Assembly (NCBI RefSeq): GCF_032854445.1
Contig: NC_088304.1
Location: 12,537,704 to 12,601,703, forward strand
Direction of reading: 5' to 3'
Origin: Liolophura sinensis
Taxonomy: Eukaryota > Mollusca > Polyplacophora > Chitonida > Chitonidae
DNA: 64,000 nucleotides
In this document: positions 20,901 through 35,800 of the stretch, one piece after another
Position numbering within the stretch: the stretch's first letter is position 1
How the letters are laid out: the number at the start of each line of letters is the position of its first letter
Made by a program: the position numbers and the translations under genes
The notes under the pieces: model-generated
Databases searched by the model: none
What the model was told of the DNA's origin: nothing
Seen by the model: the letters and a program-made list of their open reading frames with translations, nothing else

Positions 20901-22015
20901 TCAACTGCATCTGTAAGTCTACTTTCACGGTGAACACAAAAGCTATAGCATTGAACGATCGTGAAATACCACATTCACGTGGGTTCGTCGATCGGAATGA
21001 CACGTTGTTGTTGTGTCAACAACTGTCACAAAGTTGCCATTTGCCTAGGATGAACAAAAAAGCCTTGTGTCATGTATTTTAGATTCTTGTCAGTTTTACG
21101 TAGGACGTTGTGTGTAATTTGAAAGTAAGCATCAAAGACAAGGATACTTCTAAAGCTGTGGGGATTCACTTTTCATCGTTTCAGTTGTTATATTTCCAAT
21201 ATAATACGGTACATATATATCCATTGTTTACTGCACGTTTGCTTCCTATCCCAGTTTCATTCAGTTATTCACTCTTGACAAACTTGCAGCTGGATTTATA
21301 TTTCATGGGTATTGTAGTGTTCAAATACACAGAAATTTCAGTCTAAGTAACATGGGAATTCATACAAACTCTGTTTGACGGCCTCATATAAGTCCAAAAA
21401 CCAGGTTGTGTTCACTTTCACATGTATATGCTGTGATGTATGCTGTGCATATTGTTGTGTTGTCTTACATACTATAATTTGGCGAGTATTATCAACCATA
21501 CTTATCTGAATATTGTCAAATGTTGTTCATTTCCCTATACCCTCCCATCTGCCCATGCATGTTATCTTTCAACTTGTCGTCTGCTTGCCGCTACCTCATA
21601 TGAGTGCCCAGATGACCAGATGTTTGTGGTTTTGAATACTGGCTGAAAAGAACGTCATTCATGAACTACTGAAATACATCAACCTTTTTGCTTATTTGCA
21701 AGGTGTTTATTCGAGCACAGGCTGAAGGCATAGCTGTATTCTGTGAAGACTGATACAGTTATACTTTTTGTCAAGCTGTGAAATGAACCCATCCACCTAA
21801 TGTAGTTTTGTCTCCAAACTTGGGTTAAAAATGTAAATAAATTGTATTGAAAGTTGCTCTTTCATGTTTGAAAAGGTTGTGGAATGAGGGTAATAAATTA
21901 TTCAAGATATTTACCTAGTATATTTTACCAAGTATTTACCTAGACCTGCCATACTAATGCCATACTGCCTGACAGATTGGCTAGTACTTCTAGTTAGTGT
22001 GTCTTATGTTTAAAA
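20901..22015. other. Intergenic or VPS13B first intron
   Basis: Holds the MITE-like copy at 21676-21893 and short open frames without domains. A noncoding 5' exon of VPS13B could lie here or in the CpG patch, but I cannot place it. Confidence 0.35.
21676..21893 (+). mobile_element. MITE-like element
   Basis: Inverted ends tcaacctttttgcttatttg and gtttgaaaaggttgtggaat. Interior shares gtagttttgtctccaaac and attgaaagttgctctttcat with the copies at 27004 and 63152. Confidence 0.6.
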
Positions 22016-22282
22016 TTTATTTATTTATTTGATTGGTGTTTTACGCTGTACTCAAGAATATTTCACTTATACGACGACGGCCAGCATTATGGTGGGTGGA
22101 AACCGGGCACAGCCAGGGGGGAAACCCGCAACCATCCGCAGATTGCTGGCATACCTTCCCACTTACGGCCGGAGAGGAAGCCAGCATGAGCTGGACTTGA
22201 ACTCACAGCGACCGCATTGGTGAGAGGCTCCTGGGTCATTACGCTGCGCTAGCGCGCTAAACAACTGAGCCATGGAGGCCCC
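22016..22282 (-). mobile_element. SINE type A, full length (reference copy)
   Basis: On the minus strand: a tRNA-like head (ggggcctccatggctcagtt, then gttcaagtccagctcatgct as box B), a conserved body, and a 3' end cgtaaaacaccaatcaaata with AATA repeats. About 267 bp. It resembles the widespread tRNA-derived SINEs of molluscs; a RUDI-type identity is possible but unchecked. Confidence 0.88.
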
Positions 22283-22876
22283 TTTGTATTTAAAAAGGCT
22301 GACTAGAATTAGCCAAGCTGCCAGGCTGTAAGTTAATATGGCATTACTTTGGCAGAGTTCTTGGATTTGGATATTCTATGCATATTCAAGCATTTGTTGT
22401 TTCCACAAGCGAGACGAGGTTCATACCTTTGTTGTTCTCTGATCCACTTCTCAGATGTTCATTGTGATACATAGCATTGATGTCACTCTACCACATGACA
22501 GCATCCTAGACTTTGCAACAGCTTGGGAAAATATTGTTAAATTATAAACATGGAAGTTAATACGAAACTGTGTTTCTTGGCAAAAAAAATATGTGTTGTG
22601 ACATGCTCAATTTACATATGTGCTATGCAGATTGTTCTGTTGTCTATCATACAATAATTTCCACTTATTGTCAGGTATCATTCTTTGAATAGCAACGTTG
22701 ATTTCCCCTGTTATGTTTCACCTTGTTAATTGCTTCGTCCTCAGGATGATGTATTTAATCATGGTAAATGAAATGCTAACAGATTATTAGTACAGTAACA
22801 GACATAAAGAAACAGACATCTCAGTTTTTGTATTAGCCTTTGTTCCTTATATAGTTTCATGTCTTGTATTTTACAG

Positions 22877-23825
22877 GTGCAGGCTAGACTGCACAGCTGA
22901 CCAGCCAAAATGTTTAAAATCGAGTCATACATCGCCCCACTTTTGATGGGCTACATTGACAAGTATGTCAAGCTGCGGACAGAGGATTTTCAACTGTCAC
23001 TCTGGGGAGGAGATGTGGTACTTAACAATCTGGACCTTCGCCTCGACGTCATTGAAGAAGCCATCCAACTGCCAATCATATTCAAGAGTGGTCACATTCA
23101 CGAGCTTCGCATGCACGTTCCGTGGACAAAGCTGCGCTCAGAACCTGTGGTCATCACGATTAACACAATCGAGTGCATCCTGAAAGTTCGCGACACAGGC
23201 TATGACAATGACAGCAGCAAATCTAGCAGCTCTGATGTCCATCGTTCTGCCTCCCAACAGAAACTGAAAGTGAAACAAAAACCAGATGCTCCAGATCTTC
23301 CTCCCGGTTACCTGCAGAGCCTTGTCAACAAAGTTGTCAACAATGTCAATATTGTTGTCAACAACTTGATCCTGAAATTTGTTGAGGACGACATTGTGTT
23401 GTCCATCAATGTCAAGTCTGCAGAGTGTTACAGCGTAGACAAAGACTGGGCCAGGGCTTTTGTGGAGTTGTCTCCCTTGGATTTAGTGCTGAGGAAAGTT
23501 GTCAGCTTCTGTGATTTGACAGTATGCCTGGACAAAAGCGATGCAAGTGGAAAAATTGAAATGTACCAGGACCCTGTGTTGTACCGTAGTTCCATCACAT
23601 GCAGATTACACACAATCTACGAATCCCTGCACTCCAAGTTCCCATCAGTCACCAAACTGAACATGTTTTGTGACAAGGTGGAGCTGACGTTGACCGACAC
23701 CCAGCTGCCCATGTGTATCCGTCTGGTGGAGCTTTGTCTGGCTATTTACTACGGGACACTGGGACGGTCAGACTCGGAGAGAGATCAGACTGTCGAGCCG
23801 GTCAGTCAGGAAGTCCAGAGGACAG
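22877..23825 (+). CDS. VPS13B: VPS13B exon 1 (first coding)
   Basis: Acceptor gtattttacag, 33 nt of leader, ATG at 22910, residues 1-305 (chorein domain and the start of the lipid groove). Ends g|gtgag, phase 1. The acceptor implies an upstream noncoding exon. Confidence 0.95.
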
Positions 23826-26800
23826 GTGAGATTGTCGGGGCTTGAAATGTTAAAGAAAATTTACCTGTCTTAGGTGACAGGTAAAAAAAATTTCACCACA
23901 ACCATCTGCAGGTTGCTGTCAGACCTTCTCTTATATGGCTGGAGAGGAAGCCAGCATGAGCTGGACTTGAACTCAAGGTGACCACTTTGTGGGCTCCTGG
24001 GTCATTGCGCTATGCTAGCATACTAACCCCCTGGAAGCCCCCTCTGAAGCACATTCAAAGCATAACTTTGAAGTGCATCTGTCAAATGTTGCTGGTTTTT
24101 CACTTTAATCATCCTTGCATTTTATTTCATTAGCTTCTCGCTTTGCAAAATCACAGAGTTGAAAGTAGACATATGGGAGCTATAATATTAAGGTCATACT
24201 TATTTGAACACTGTAGCAGAACTGGTAATAGTAAACTGAGTGACCATTTTCAGCCCTTGCCACATCAACTTTTTGGTAATCAGTACAAAAGCATTCTGAA
24301 GACAGTTTGCAAGCATAAAAAAGCTCATCAGTAATTTGCCAAATGTTGGTGGATTACACCTGACCCTCCAGTTTCATTCTTGAGACATTAAACAACAGTC
24401 AGTAAATCAACCACTCAATAAATCACTTCAGATTCAGCTGGAGCTGCCTTGAGTCCTCTGACAGACACGGATGTAGGGTGGGGAGAGTGGGCATGGTCAT
24501 TTGTCCCACAAATTCTGCCTGAGGGGGAAGAGGAGGAGGATGAAAATGGGGAGTCCAGGGCTAAGACCAAACCTGTCTCCCCTATCTTCACCATTGGTAT
24601 CTACATTCCTAAGGCTTCTGTAACATTCAAGGTGAGTCAGAGTACAGCTGAGGCTTCTGTTAAAGCTGCACACACATGTGCATTATTCAAGCTGTCATAC
24701 TTGTACATATGACTTTTAGTCTTATGCAGGAAAGAACTAATCTGTCCTTAATAGCGGTAATGATTTATTTATATTAAATAAAACCCTTCAAAGCCATATC
24801 ATTTTTAATTTGGTCTTTTCGTGGCTTGGTTGTGATGGTATGTTCATTTGTCAGTGCTTATGCCCAAGTTTGATCGTAATGGTTTTTCCATTTGACTTTA
24901 CACTTGATGACATTTCTGTTTGATGTCGCATTTTCTAGTGATGTTATATTGATTCGACTGAACACCTGATGACATTTTCATCAAACCAGTCAACCATTGT
25001 GTACATCTGATTGGTTAAAATTTCAATTTGCCTTTACACCTGATATGATTTGCAGTTGACAGAGAGCATCCGTGAATCAATCCACTACGGCCCTAACAAG
25101 GTGACCTTCAGACCACTCTTATACCTGGAGGCTGAGGGGCTGGGGCTGGAAATCCTGGTGGAAGGGCTCAAGTTCTTCAGTGTCCAGTGTGGGGTAACAA
25201 ATCTCACGCTGAGCGGGCAGGGCGAGTGTGTATGCGGCCAGGAGGACAGTGTACACCCAAGGGTAGGGTTAAGCACAGCCACTCTAATGACTCAACCATT
25301 ATGCATTCAAAAGAGCAACTTTCAGTGGAATTTTTGCACATTTTTAATTTGATTTTGGAAACAAAACTGGATCAGTTGGTTAGATTGGCCAGTCTGAGTA
25401 GTATTTAAGTAGTATTTTATCAGTCAACACAGAATAATGCCTTCAGAATATGCTTGAATAAAAACACCTTGCAAACATGCATTACCAATATACGTGTCAA
25501 GACACCATGTATAGTTCAGGGATGAAAATGTTTTGTAAGAACTCAATGATGAAAAGGAAAAATTCATTGGCCAGTTGACCTTGTATGATGCCAATATTCC
25601 TAAATATCAGACATTGAAATGTTATTTTAATATATAAGTTGATCCATTCCAGAGTTCCAGGTTGCTGACCGGGGGATCTAGTCTCTCCGAGCCCAGGGCC
25701 CTTTCTTACACCAGTGACTCACTGTTCGATCCCCTCAGCTCAGAAAACCAGGGGAAGACAACTGAGTATGTCACCAACTTTGATAAACACATGGAGGTGT
25801 GCACAGAAACATTTGGCCTGGACAAGTTTGGTCTGTTCTGGTTTGATTACGTTTACACAGTGGAGATTCCGGAGCAAAGCCGACATGGTAAATTTATTAG
25901 TGTATTTGCTTGGGTTTTTAGAGAGATGCTTATTTCTAATCCAGGAGGATTAAAGGCTTTACTAATGGCAGTTTTCGTATTAGCTTACCAGATACTTAGG
26001 GTATGTGACTGGTGGTAGGTTCCGTGTCCACGTCCCAATATTTAGAAAGGCATATCAAATTGAGTGAGTTGAGATACTACAATACACACCGCAGACTCCA
26101 CTGATGTCACACTCACTGGCGCCGCTAGTCTCATCCTGTGGCCAGTGGAATGACACTGTCTTCTCAAGTCGTCATCAGGAAGCAGATGGAACAAACCCTG
26201 TGTGTAAAATGATGTTGTTGTTGTCAGTGTACACTGACTGGTGTTTGGTGTCTTTGCCATAGCATCTACATGTAAGTTAGGCGGCACACGTGTATGATTA
26301 TTTCTGCACATAGATACCGGATTGCCATTGGGTGACAATGTAATGTGTCCGAAATCAATGATATGACCAAAACTTGTAATGCCTAAAATATGGTAAAAAA
26401 AAAAAAAAAAAAAAAAAAACAGGAAGAAATGTGAGTAATTATTACATTAGATGTTATTAATTTTGGGAAACACACTACCTTACATTAATTCGTTAAACTA
26501 ATCATTTAATATAACAACACCTCTGGGGATGGTATGGATTTTTCTTTTTTGGATATATTTACGTTGCAGCATTTTACCTAAAGTTGAGCAATTTTCAAGT
26601 GACACGTTTTGCCTGATTACAATTAATCCATCCACCTTACCCACCTTAGACACCCTAAAGAGTTTGATTAATTTCTTATCAGACAAAACTTAAGTGTTGT
26701 TATTAGAGTATTATTTTAAGGCCTTCATATGATTCTGAAATTAAATTTTATGTTCGAAACAATAGAGTATGGTATTTGAATGTCGTATTATTTATTTATT

Positions 26801-29800
26801 TATTTGATTGGTGTTTTATGCCGTACTCAAGAATATTTCACTTATACGACGGCGGCCAGCATTATGGTGGGAGGAAACCGGGCAGAGCCTTCCCACGTAT
26901 GTGTTGTATTAATTAAAAGTGCCATAAAAATTTTTTAACATATGCATGTATGATAGCCATTAGTTTTATGGTTGAAGGAAGCTAAGCTAAGATAACCTTT
27001 TCAACCTCAACCTTTTTGCAAGGTATTCTAAGGGATTTTTCTGTGTTGACATAAAGTTATACTTTTTCTGTAGCCTTGAAACTGGTCAATCCAACCAGTA
27101 CCAATGTAATTTTGTCTCCAAAATCGGATATAAAAATTACATATTACATAAATTGCACTGAAAGTTGTCAAATGCGAAAAGGTTGAGGAATTAGGGTAGT
27201 CATTTTTCTTGTACCATTCCAATAAAGATCAATTAAGCCTTTCATTTGTCATACTTATACATGAACCTTTCTTTCCAGGGAGCAAATCCTCGGCCAGCGG
27301 TGATGTTGACGACTTTGAGACAAGTAAAGAAAAGGCATCTCTCAGGTTTTTGTTTGGTTCCTGTACGCTAAACATCAGCAGCAGCCTTGTACATCGTGTG
27401 AGGAAATTCCTGTACTGTGCTGGAAACCATCAGTACGAACCATATGCCTCACCTGTGCCAGGTGAGTGTGCGTTCTTGTCCCTCTTCTATGCATGTACAT
27501 CTAACAGATTCATAGAAATTAAGGTGTAATGGTTAGAATGTCTGCCTTGGAGCTGCGACAACTGTGTTCAAATCCTGGTTGGGTCATACCAAAGACTTTA
27601 ACAGTGGTACTTTTGCTGCTATTCAGCACAGGAAGGAAAGAGCAAGAAAAAAAGGAATAGTTGTCCCAGTTTTAGTATGATGTGATTGAGTGGGGGTGTC
27701 ATGCCTGGTGTCTTCGGCATGATACCTCAGTGGCAGCAGCAACTTTCTCTGCCACAAGAAGACACAGCATATGTGGATGTAAACACACCTCAAGACTCCT
27801 CATCGTCATCTGACAGAAGCATTGTTAAGCATGACATAAAACTCCAAACATACATACGTTTGTACATAAATAGAAATTTCCACCCACCATAATGCTGGCC
27901 GCTGTCGTAAAACATCAATCAAATAAATGAATAAACTGAAATTGACTTCCAAGAACTTTTTAACGATTGTTGTATGAGGCTGTTTTTAAGTGTACATGTG
28001 ATCCAATATGAAAAGTATAATGATCAGAATAAGGTAAGATGTACATAAATTTGTTATCTTGTAAACCTGTTGGTGTGACATGCATATTTTCAGATCGAGC
28101 TGATGAGGATAGAGCGCCCCCTAGTGACCAGCAAGTCCAAGCTTTAGAAGAATTCATTCCAACCAGAACTTACCATCTGACTTTTGTTAAACCAGTAATA
28201 AATGTCCTGTCTGCAGAACATAGTCACTGTGATGTCAAGAAAAGAAAACGCCCAAGCTCTGCCAAGAAATCCCAAAAGGTTTGCTTTGATGAATCTGATT
28301 ACAAAGATATGTATATATGTGTGTGTTCAATTTTATGTTTGTATTTGAGTTGATTGAACTTTTCATTTCTGGTAATTTCTTGTTAGTTTGTTTTACCTCA
28401 AAGTGTTGGCTTTTGTAGATATGATACTCTTGACTGTAAGATTGCAAGAAAATTATATATTACTTGTTTGAAAAAACAAGATATACCTTGAAAATTGACC
28501 TTTTGAATTAATAAATAGATTTCTGGAATATTCCATTATTTATCAGTGATTTTCTGTGATCAAAATTTTTATGAAACGTGTACAGTGTTTAATTCATAAA
28601 ACATGGCTTAGCTTGGAAGTTGATCATTTCAATTATTAATATGTTATTATTTACAAGTCAAATTTTTTTTTCTTTTTTTTTGACAGACCAAGTCTTCAAC
28701 AAACTCTGGGGCTTCCCACACTCAGTATTCATTACCAACGCTCAGGGCTTCTGCTGAACGCTTTGACCTTCAGATCTCTCTGCCAATGTATGGCAATAAA
28801 CTGGTGTCCATGGTGAGCAAGATGGCGGGTCCATCAAGCAACCTTCTCCACCACTGTTACTCTCACACACAGATCAAGGTGAGTTTGTACACGACCAAAG
28901 TTATCTTCCCCACCACTGTTCGTCAACATTTTTGTCATTCCTTTTTGTATAATCCTGTTTTCCATGTTCAGTTTTTAACGTTTTGTCTGGTTTTCAGGCA
29001 GAGCACCTATAAGCTATTCAGTTTTGTTCCAGTGCCATGCAACTCTGTCTGTTCATCAGTTTCATTTGTTCTTTGCTCTGGTTTTCGGACAGTGCACCTA
29101 TATTCCAGATTTGCACAAACTGATTATTGCCTTGCTATTCAACGTGCCTGTTTTTTGTATTTTTTTTTTTCAGTTGTTCAGTTTTCAGATGGGCCTTACT
29201 CGTGTTGACTCATCTGGCACCAGTGACTCAGTGCTCACCGTCATACCAGCCTGCAGTGGTGCCCTCTATAGGAGAAGTCTGCTCAGCCCTGACAGCTGGT
29301 AAAAATACTCAATGACATGTTTCAAGACGTGACATTATGATAACAGTTATGTCTGTGTACCATGCAACGTAGTTGTTGTACGACCTGGAGGTGTCATTTT
29401 GCCAGATTTAACTTCAGATGGTATGTAGGATATAGAAACAGGATTAGATAAATGTTCTGCATTTTGTTGTCGTAATGGCCTGGGTTTCAAGTATTGCAAA
29501 AATAATGATACTTTGCCAGTACAAATTTTTACATGTTATATGAAAGGGAAGCCATCATGCAGGCATGTTGCCCCGCTGTACTGTATAGCAAACACATCAC
29601 CATACGCTTTGGTGTCACTTAGCTAGATTCTGTTCAAAATCTAGGTAAAAATACATTGTTTAGAGTCTAAATTGACTTTCAAGAGAAATTAGGCTATATT
29701 AAGTGAGCTAGCATTTTCACATCAGAAGCCAGCTGGGTAGGACAATTTCTTGACCCTTTTTCACAGTTGCCTCCAGCAACATGTACATAAAGTCAAATAG

Positions 29801-32800
29801 TGACGCTTCATGTGATGTCACCAAACTAGATTTTAGCTTTACATTTATTAAGTCGGCATGATGTGAACAGTTTTTGGATTTTTTTTTTTTTCAGGCAAAA
29901 TCTTCACCTTCCTCATGTGGAATGGATGTACGAGATACCATCTGTGATTGTGAGCACCACAAAACCCCAGCTTTTGCTGATTGCCCACATAATTACCTCA
30001 TGGCGGGAGAAAAACCCCAAACCCTGGCTGCTAATGGGCAACTCTTTACTTGAGGATACCTTCAAACCTCAGGGTGAGTAACATGTGAATCTCATGTCTG
30101 TGGCTGAAAATGTATAACCAGGTACAGTATTAGCCAGGTTTAGAGATACAGTGTTAGCCAGGTTTAGAGATACAATATTAGCCAGGTTTAGAGATACAGT
30201 ATTAGCCAGGTTTAGAGATACAGTGTTAGCCAGGTTTAGAGATACAGTGTTAGCCAGGTTTAGAGATACAGTGTTAGCCAGGTTTAGAGATACAGTGTTA
30301 GCCAGGCTTAGAGATACAGTATTAGCCAGGTTTAGAGATACAGTGTTAGCCAGGTTTAGAGATACAGTATTAGCCAGGTTTAGAGATACAGTATTAGCCA
30401 GGCTTAGAGATACAGTATTAGCCAGGTTTAGAGATACAGTGTTAGCCAGGTTTAGAGATACAATATTAGCCAGGTTTAGAGATACAGTATTAGCCAGGTT
30501 TAGAGATACAGTGTTAGCCAGGTTTAGAGATACAGTGTTAGCCAGGTTTAGAGATACCATATTAGCCAGGTTTAGAGATACAGTATTAGCCAGGCTTAGA
30601 GATACAGTATTAGCCAGGCTTAGAGATACAGTATTAGCCAGGTTTAGAGATACAATGTTAGCCAGGTTTAGAGATACAGCATTAGCCAGGTTTAGAGATA
30701 CAGCGTTAGCCAGGTTTAGAGATACAGTGTTAGCCAGGCTTAGAGATACCGTATTAGCCAGGCTTAGAGATACAGCATTAGCCAGGCTTAGAGATACAGC
30801 ATTAGCCAGGCTTAGAGATACAGTATTAGCCAGGTTTAGAGATACCGTATTAGCCAGGTTTAGAGATACAGTGTTAGCCAGGTTTAGAGATACCGTATTA
30901 GCCAGGTTTAGAGATACAGTATTAGCCAGGTTTAGAGATACAGTATTAGCCAGGCTTAGAGATACAGTATTAGCCAGGTTTAGAGATACAGTGTTAGCCA
31001 GGTTTAGAGATACAGCATTAGCCAGGTTTAGAGATACAGTGGTAGCCAGGTTTAGAGATACAGTATTAGCCAGGCTTAGAGATACAGTATTAGCCAGGGT
31101 TAGAGATACAGTATTTGCCAGGTTTATAGATCCAGTATTAGCCAGGTTTAGAGATACAGTATTCGCCAGGTTATAGATACGGTATTAGCCAGGCTTAGAG
31201 ATACAGCATCAATATGCCAGATAGATGCTCTGTATCTGTTGATTAGCGACGATATCAGCTCATAGTGCTGCAGGTACAATATCAGCAGGCTAAGTACAAT
31301 ATCATAAGGGTAGGCACATGCGCAGGCTAGGTAGAGTGCCAGCCAGCCTATGAGGAACACATTGTTCCACCCAGGCATCTTATTTGGTGTCTTTGTTGGA
31401 CATTTCAGTGAGACAGCACTTATATACTTAAGGAGCAATTTTGTCAGAAACCTGTTCTGATTTAAATGAAATTAAGGTTAATATTAAATCCCCACCCCCA
31501 CCCCACCACACTCCACTCCACCCCAGTCGACACACACAAACGCAGAAACTTTACCATACTTAATTTGTTATTGTGTTTGTAGAAGGAAGAACTGTGTACC
31601 GTGAGCCCCTCCTAGAGGTGACTGGGTCAGGACTGGAGATTAAGCAGTGTACCACCCCTGTGGGGTTTTCTGCCACGGGAACATTGGCTTCTCTACAGGC
31701 CATCCTCTATGCTAATGGTGAGTGGCAAAAGATGCATTTGTTTTATGACCCACAACAAAAATCAGATAAAGTTTGCTCTTGGAAGATATGTGATGTGAAT
31801 AGGTCTATAGTATAGTAATACTACAGGACACCATGATGTCTTGTATTAAATATAAGAATTCCCTGGTCCATTGCACATAATGAAAGGCACACTGTGGGAA
31901 AAACTAAGATATTCTTTTGCTAAGTATCCAATGTGGCTGCAGATTTGCGAGTCCCCTGTTGGATCAAATGCCAATAAAATCAATACATAACACTCTATAG
32001 TAACACAAAGAGGACGTGCCGTTGAGCATTTTTTTTTTTTTCATAACCTGTGGCAAAGGGTGGTATTGCCATACAATTGATGAATCCCACACACCTAATT
32101 CCCCCATCACCATAGCCTTAATGAGGATTTGTCATTGCTTATATTGTGTTTCCCATGTGATTATCGACCTGCAGCGGAAGGCGGAGACTGTGTCATACCC
32201 ATCCTCTCTGCCCCTGCCACCACTCAGCACCTCCGTAGCCCCGCCTACTTCACCTCGGAGACGCCCATGGAGATACCAGACAACAGACAAGACTGGATCA
32301 CCTTTACATACCAGGTGCCGTCATCAACTAGTACTGCAGAAGGTGAGATAATATTTATTTATTTATTTGATTGGTGTTTTACGCCGTACTCAAGAATATT
32401 TCACTTACATGACAGCGGCCAGCATTATGGTGGGAGGAAAACGGGCAAAGCCCGGGGGAAACCCACGACCATCCGCAGGTTGCTGGCAGACCTTCCCATG
32501 TACAGGTGAGATAATACAGTTGATAGCTTGCCTTCTTTATGACTTTGTATTGTTTTTTTTTTCAATACTGTCAGGCTATAATTAACCACATACTTGTACA
32601 AGTAAGTTAAAAGAAATGACTGTCGTTGGATAAGTGAAATATTCTTGAGTACGGCAGAAAACACCAATGAAAAAAATAAATAAAAAAGTGAAAGAAAAGA
32701 CAACAGAAGAGATCGATAAAATATCCCACATTAAATTTAACTTTTTATTTTGGTCATGTTATCATTTTTAACCAGTAAGACGTGAATTATTTCAAGAATT

Positions 32801-35800
32801 CACCCATTTCTTTAGTCAAATGAGTCAAATGAGTCCATTGCTATGGCTGTTTATGTCTGTTTTCATATCTCATCAGAAATAACTAAGGTTAACTTTTTTG
32901 TTGTCTTTTTTTTTTTTTCTTAAAGAACTAAAAAAACCTGTTTCATTGACTGTATTCTTGCAATCATATCTGCAATGAAAGGAAGAAAGAAAAAGGAACT
33001 CCAATAAGTCTTCAGTAGAAATCTTTTCTACAGGTGATAAATGAGGTAAATTGTGAACATCTCCGGCCTAGGGTGGGAAGGACTGGCAGTAACCTGCGGA
33101 TGGTCGTGGGTTCCCCCTCGGGCTCTGCCCGGTTTCCTCCCACCATAATACTGGCCACCGTCGTATAAGTGAAGTATTCTTTAGCATGGCGTAAACACCA
33201 ATCAAATAAATAAACAAATTAAAGGGAAAGACAACAAAAATTATCAGTCTACATTATGAAAACAAAAAAATATAGTTTTCATTTTATAGTCTCTTCAATT
33301 AACTATTGAAGTACTCGTCGTGATGCACACACGTCAGGAATCAAAACATATCTAGAACTTTTAAAATACAGTGTAGTTTTGTGGTATCTTTTTGTTTAGA
33401 TGACACCAATTTTATTTTGTGGTTTACATGCAAACTGACCCTAGACACATCAAAGTAGGAATAAAAATAAACACAGAAAATCCCTTATTTTTGTTTTGTT
33501 CTATCTCCATGTTTTTTATGATTTTCAAATTTTTATTTTTACATCCCCCTCTGAAATTAAAAAAAAATTATTTATTCTGCCCATAAAACAAAAATTCAAC
33601 TTGGTGTTGCCTGTGTACATTTAACATTGAAATGTAAAATGAGAGGCAAAATTCACCCAGTGAAAGATCAGTAAGTTAATTGTTGTTTTTTGCCAGTGCC
33701 TGCTGTTGTTCTGGCTGAGGTTACAGGGCTGACATTTTGCCTGGACCCAATGATCTACCAATGGCTGCTGTACATCCCGCGCCTCAAAACATCCTCCATC
33801 CCAAAGCCTGCAGGGGAGGAGTCTAAGATCTTTGTGGATCTGGCATTGGCCAATGCTGCTTCACCTCTTAACCAATCACAAAGTAAGTTCGTCAATGCCT
33901 TTGACAGAATAGTGTTTCTCAAACCATTCAACGTCTTCATGTTGTCCACTGTCATTTGACCTGATTTCAGTTGTACCTAGTCTTAGAAATACAAAAGGGG
34001 GCATCCATGATGCCAGCGCAGCGCATTGACCCAGGAGCCTCTCACCTATATGGTCACTGTGAGTTCAAGTCCAGCTCATGCTGGCTTCCTCTCCGGCTAT
34101 TCATGGGAAGGTCTGACTGCAACCTACAGATGGTCGTGAGCTTTGCCTTGTTTCCTCTCACCATGGTGCTGGCCACTGTCGCAGAAGTGAAATATTCTTG
34201 AGTACTGCATAAAACATTAATCACACAAATATAGCGTAAATAAACATCTTAGTCTTAATAGTTCATTTCTATATCACTGTAACAGAATTACTTTCTACCT
34301 TAATAAGGTATTCCAAGATTGATACATGATGGCAAAAGGTGTTGTTCTTTTCAAAGTGATTTACCTTGAAAATTATGAAAGCTGAGGAGCTATTTTGAGG
34401 GCCATCAGTGAAGCCCTAAAAGGTCTGATCAAATACGTACACATGTGAGTACAGTGTATTGCATATAATATGTTGTCATTGACATATTGTCATGTGATGA
34501 ACATTTTAGTTTAATCTGGAAATGCGAACTACGAATAGTTGTAGAAGTAGGCACTGAATCTTTGGAACAGTCATGATATATATTTTTTTTATTTCTGTGC
34601 AAAATGTTGTACACCTTGCTCAAGAATATTTCACTTATATGACGGTGTCCAGCATTATGGTGTGACAAAATCAAGCAGAGCGCAGGGGAAACCCACGACT
34701 GTCTGTAGGTTGCTGAGAGACCTTCGCACATGGGAGCAAGGAGGATTCTAGCTTGAGCTGGACTTGAACCCTCAGGGACAGCATTGACGAGAGGCCCCTG
34801 GGGTCACTGTGCTACTCTAGCATGCTACTCAAGAGGTATAATTTGTTTCATTTTCTCCAGTGTCGGTGCATTCAGAGAGCTCAGTGAAGGATCAATCCGA
34901 CTCCTGCCCTACTCCCACTAACACCCAGACTCCCACCCAGGGTTTAACACAACCAACCCCCTCCCAACCTACCCCTGCACTGTCCACACCAGGCCAAGTC
35001 CACAGACACACAGGCTCAGCCAGTGATCAACAGGGATATACCAGCAGTGAAGAGAGTGAGGATCTTTGGGGCAGAAAATGTGCAGACATCTTTCCTTTGG
35101 TCAGAATTCTACAGATTCAGGTGAGGAAAGAGTAAAAACATGTTTTCCATTTTTGCTTTTTTCCTAATCCCCCCCCCCCCCCGCTTCATTCTCCGTCCCC
35201 CCAAGAATGTTCTCTGCTTATTATCATTTGCATTAATATAGTGAACAAATTGTCCTGCAAAGGGAAGCCACTCTGACTGTATCTGACCTAACGATTTTGT
35301 CCCTTACTAAGTTACTCATTTTGTCTGATTCCTAGAGTTCTAGTGATCTTAGAAAGGCACGTGTAGTTTGCATTTTAGAAGGTAGAATACCGGAGAATGC
35401 ATGTTCCAGCACCAGGAGTGATATTTTCTTACCTTACCCTGCCTTTAAAAATAGGTTTTTTACATTGTACGCCCCGTGCAGTATTCATCAATAACCTTAA
35501 TATAAAACTAAATAAAATTAAAATATAAAACTAAATAAAATTAATAAAATTATTTGTCGTTGCTGTATTTATCACTAATACTTGATTGCCCTATAGGTGG
35601 AGGTGTCATCTTTCTGCCTGTTCATGCCCAAGTCTACGGTGATCATAGGGGATGCTGGGATGGACATCGCTGAGAATCTGCTTGGTGTGTATCGTAGTGG
35701 CACCCTACCCGACACCCTTGTCTTGTCTCTCCCGTCCCTCAGGCTTCACAGCTGTGGGTTTAAGCCCCTGTCCGTGCTTCAGGAAATCCCTATCCCGGTG

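Noticed and set aside
28786-29208. Single 140-codon frame spanning VPS13B exon 7 and intron 7
   Set aside because: The exon 7 donor (aag|gtgagt at 28879) and exon 8 acceptor are strong and phase-matched; the remainder is intronic read-through.
30151-31176. 341-codon LARFRDTV repeat frame
   Set aside because: Explained by the 24-bp minisatellite in VPS13B intron 9; the unit is eight codons long.
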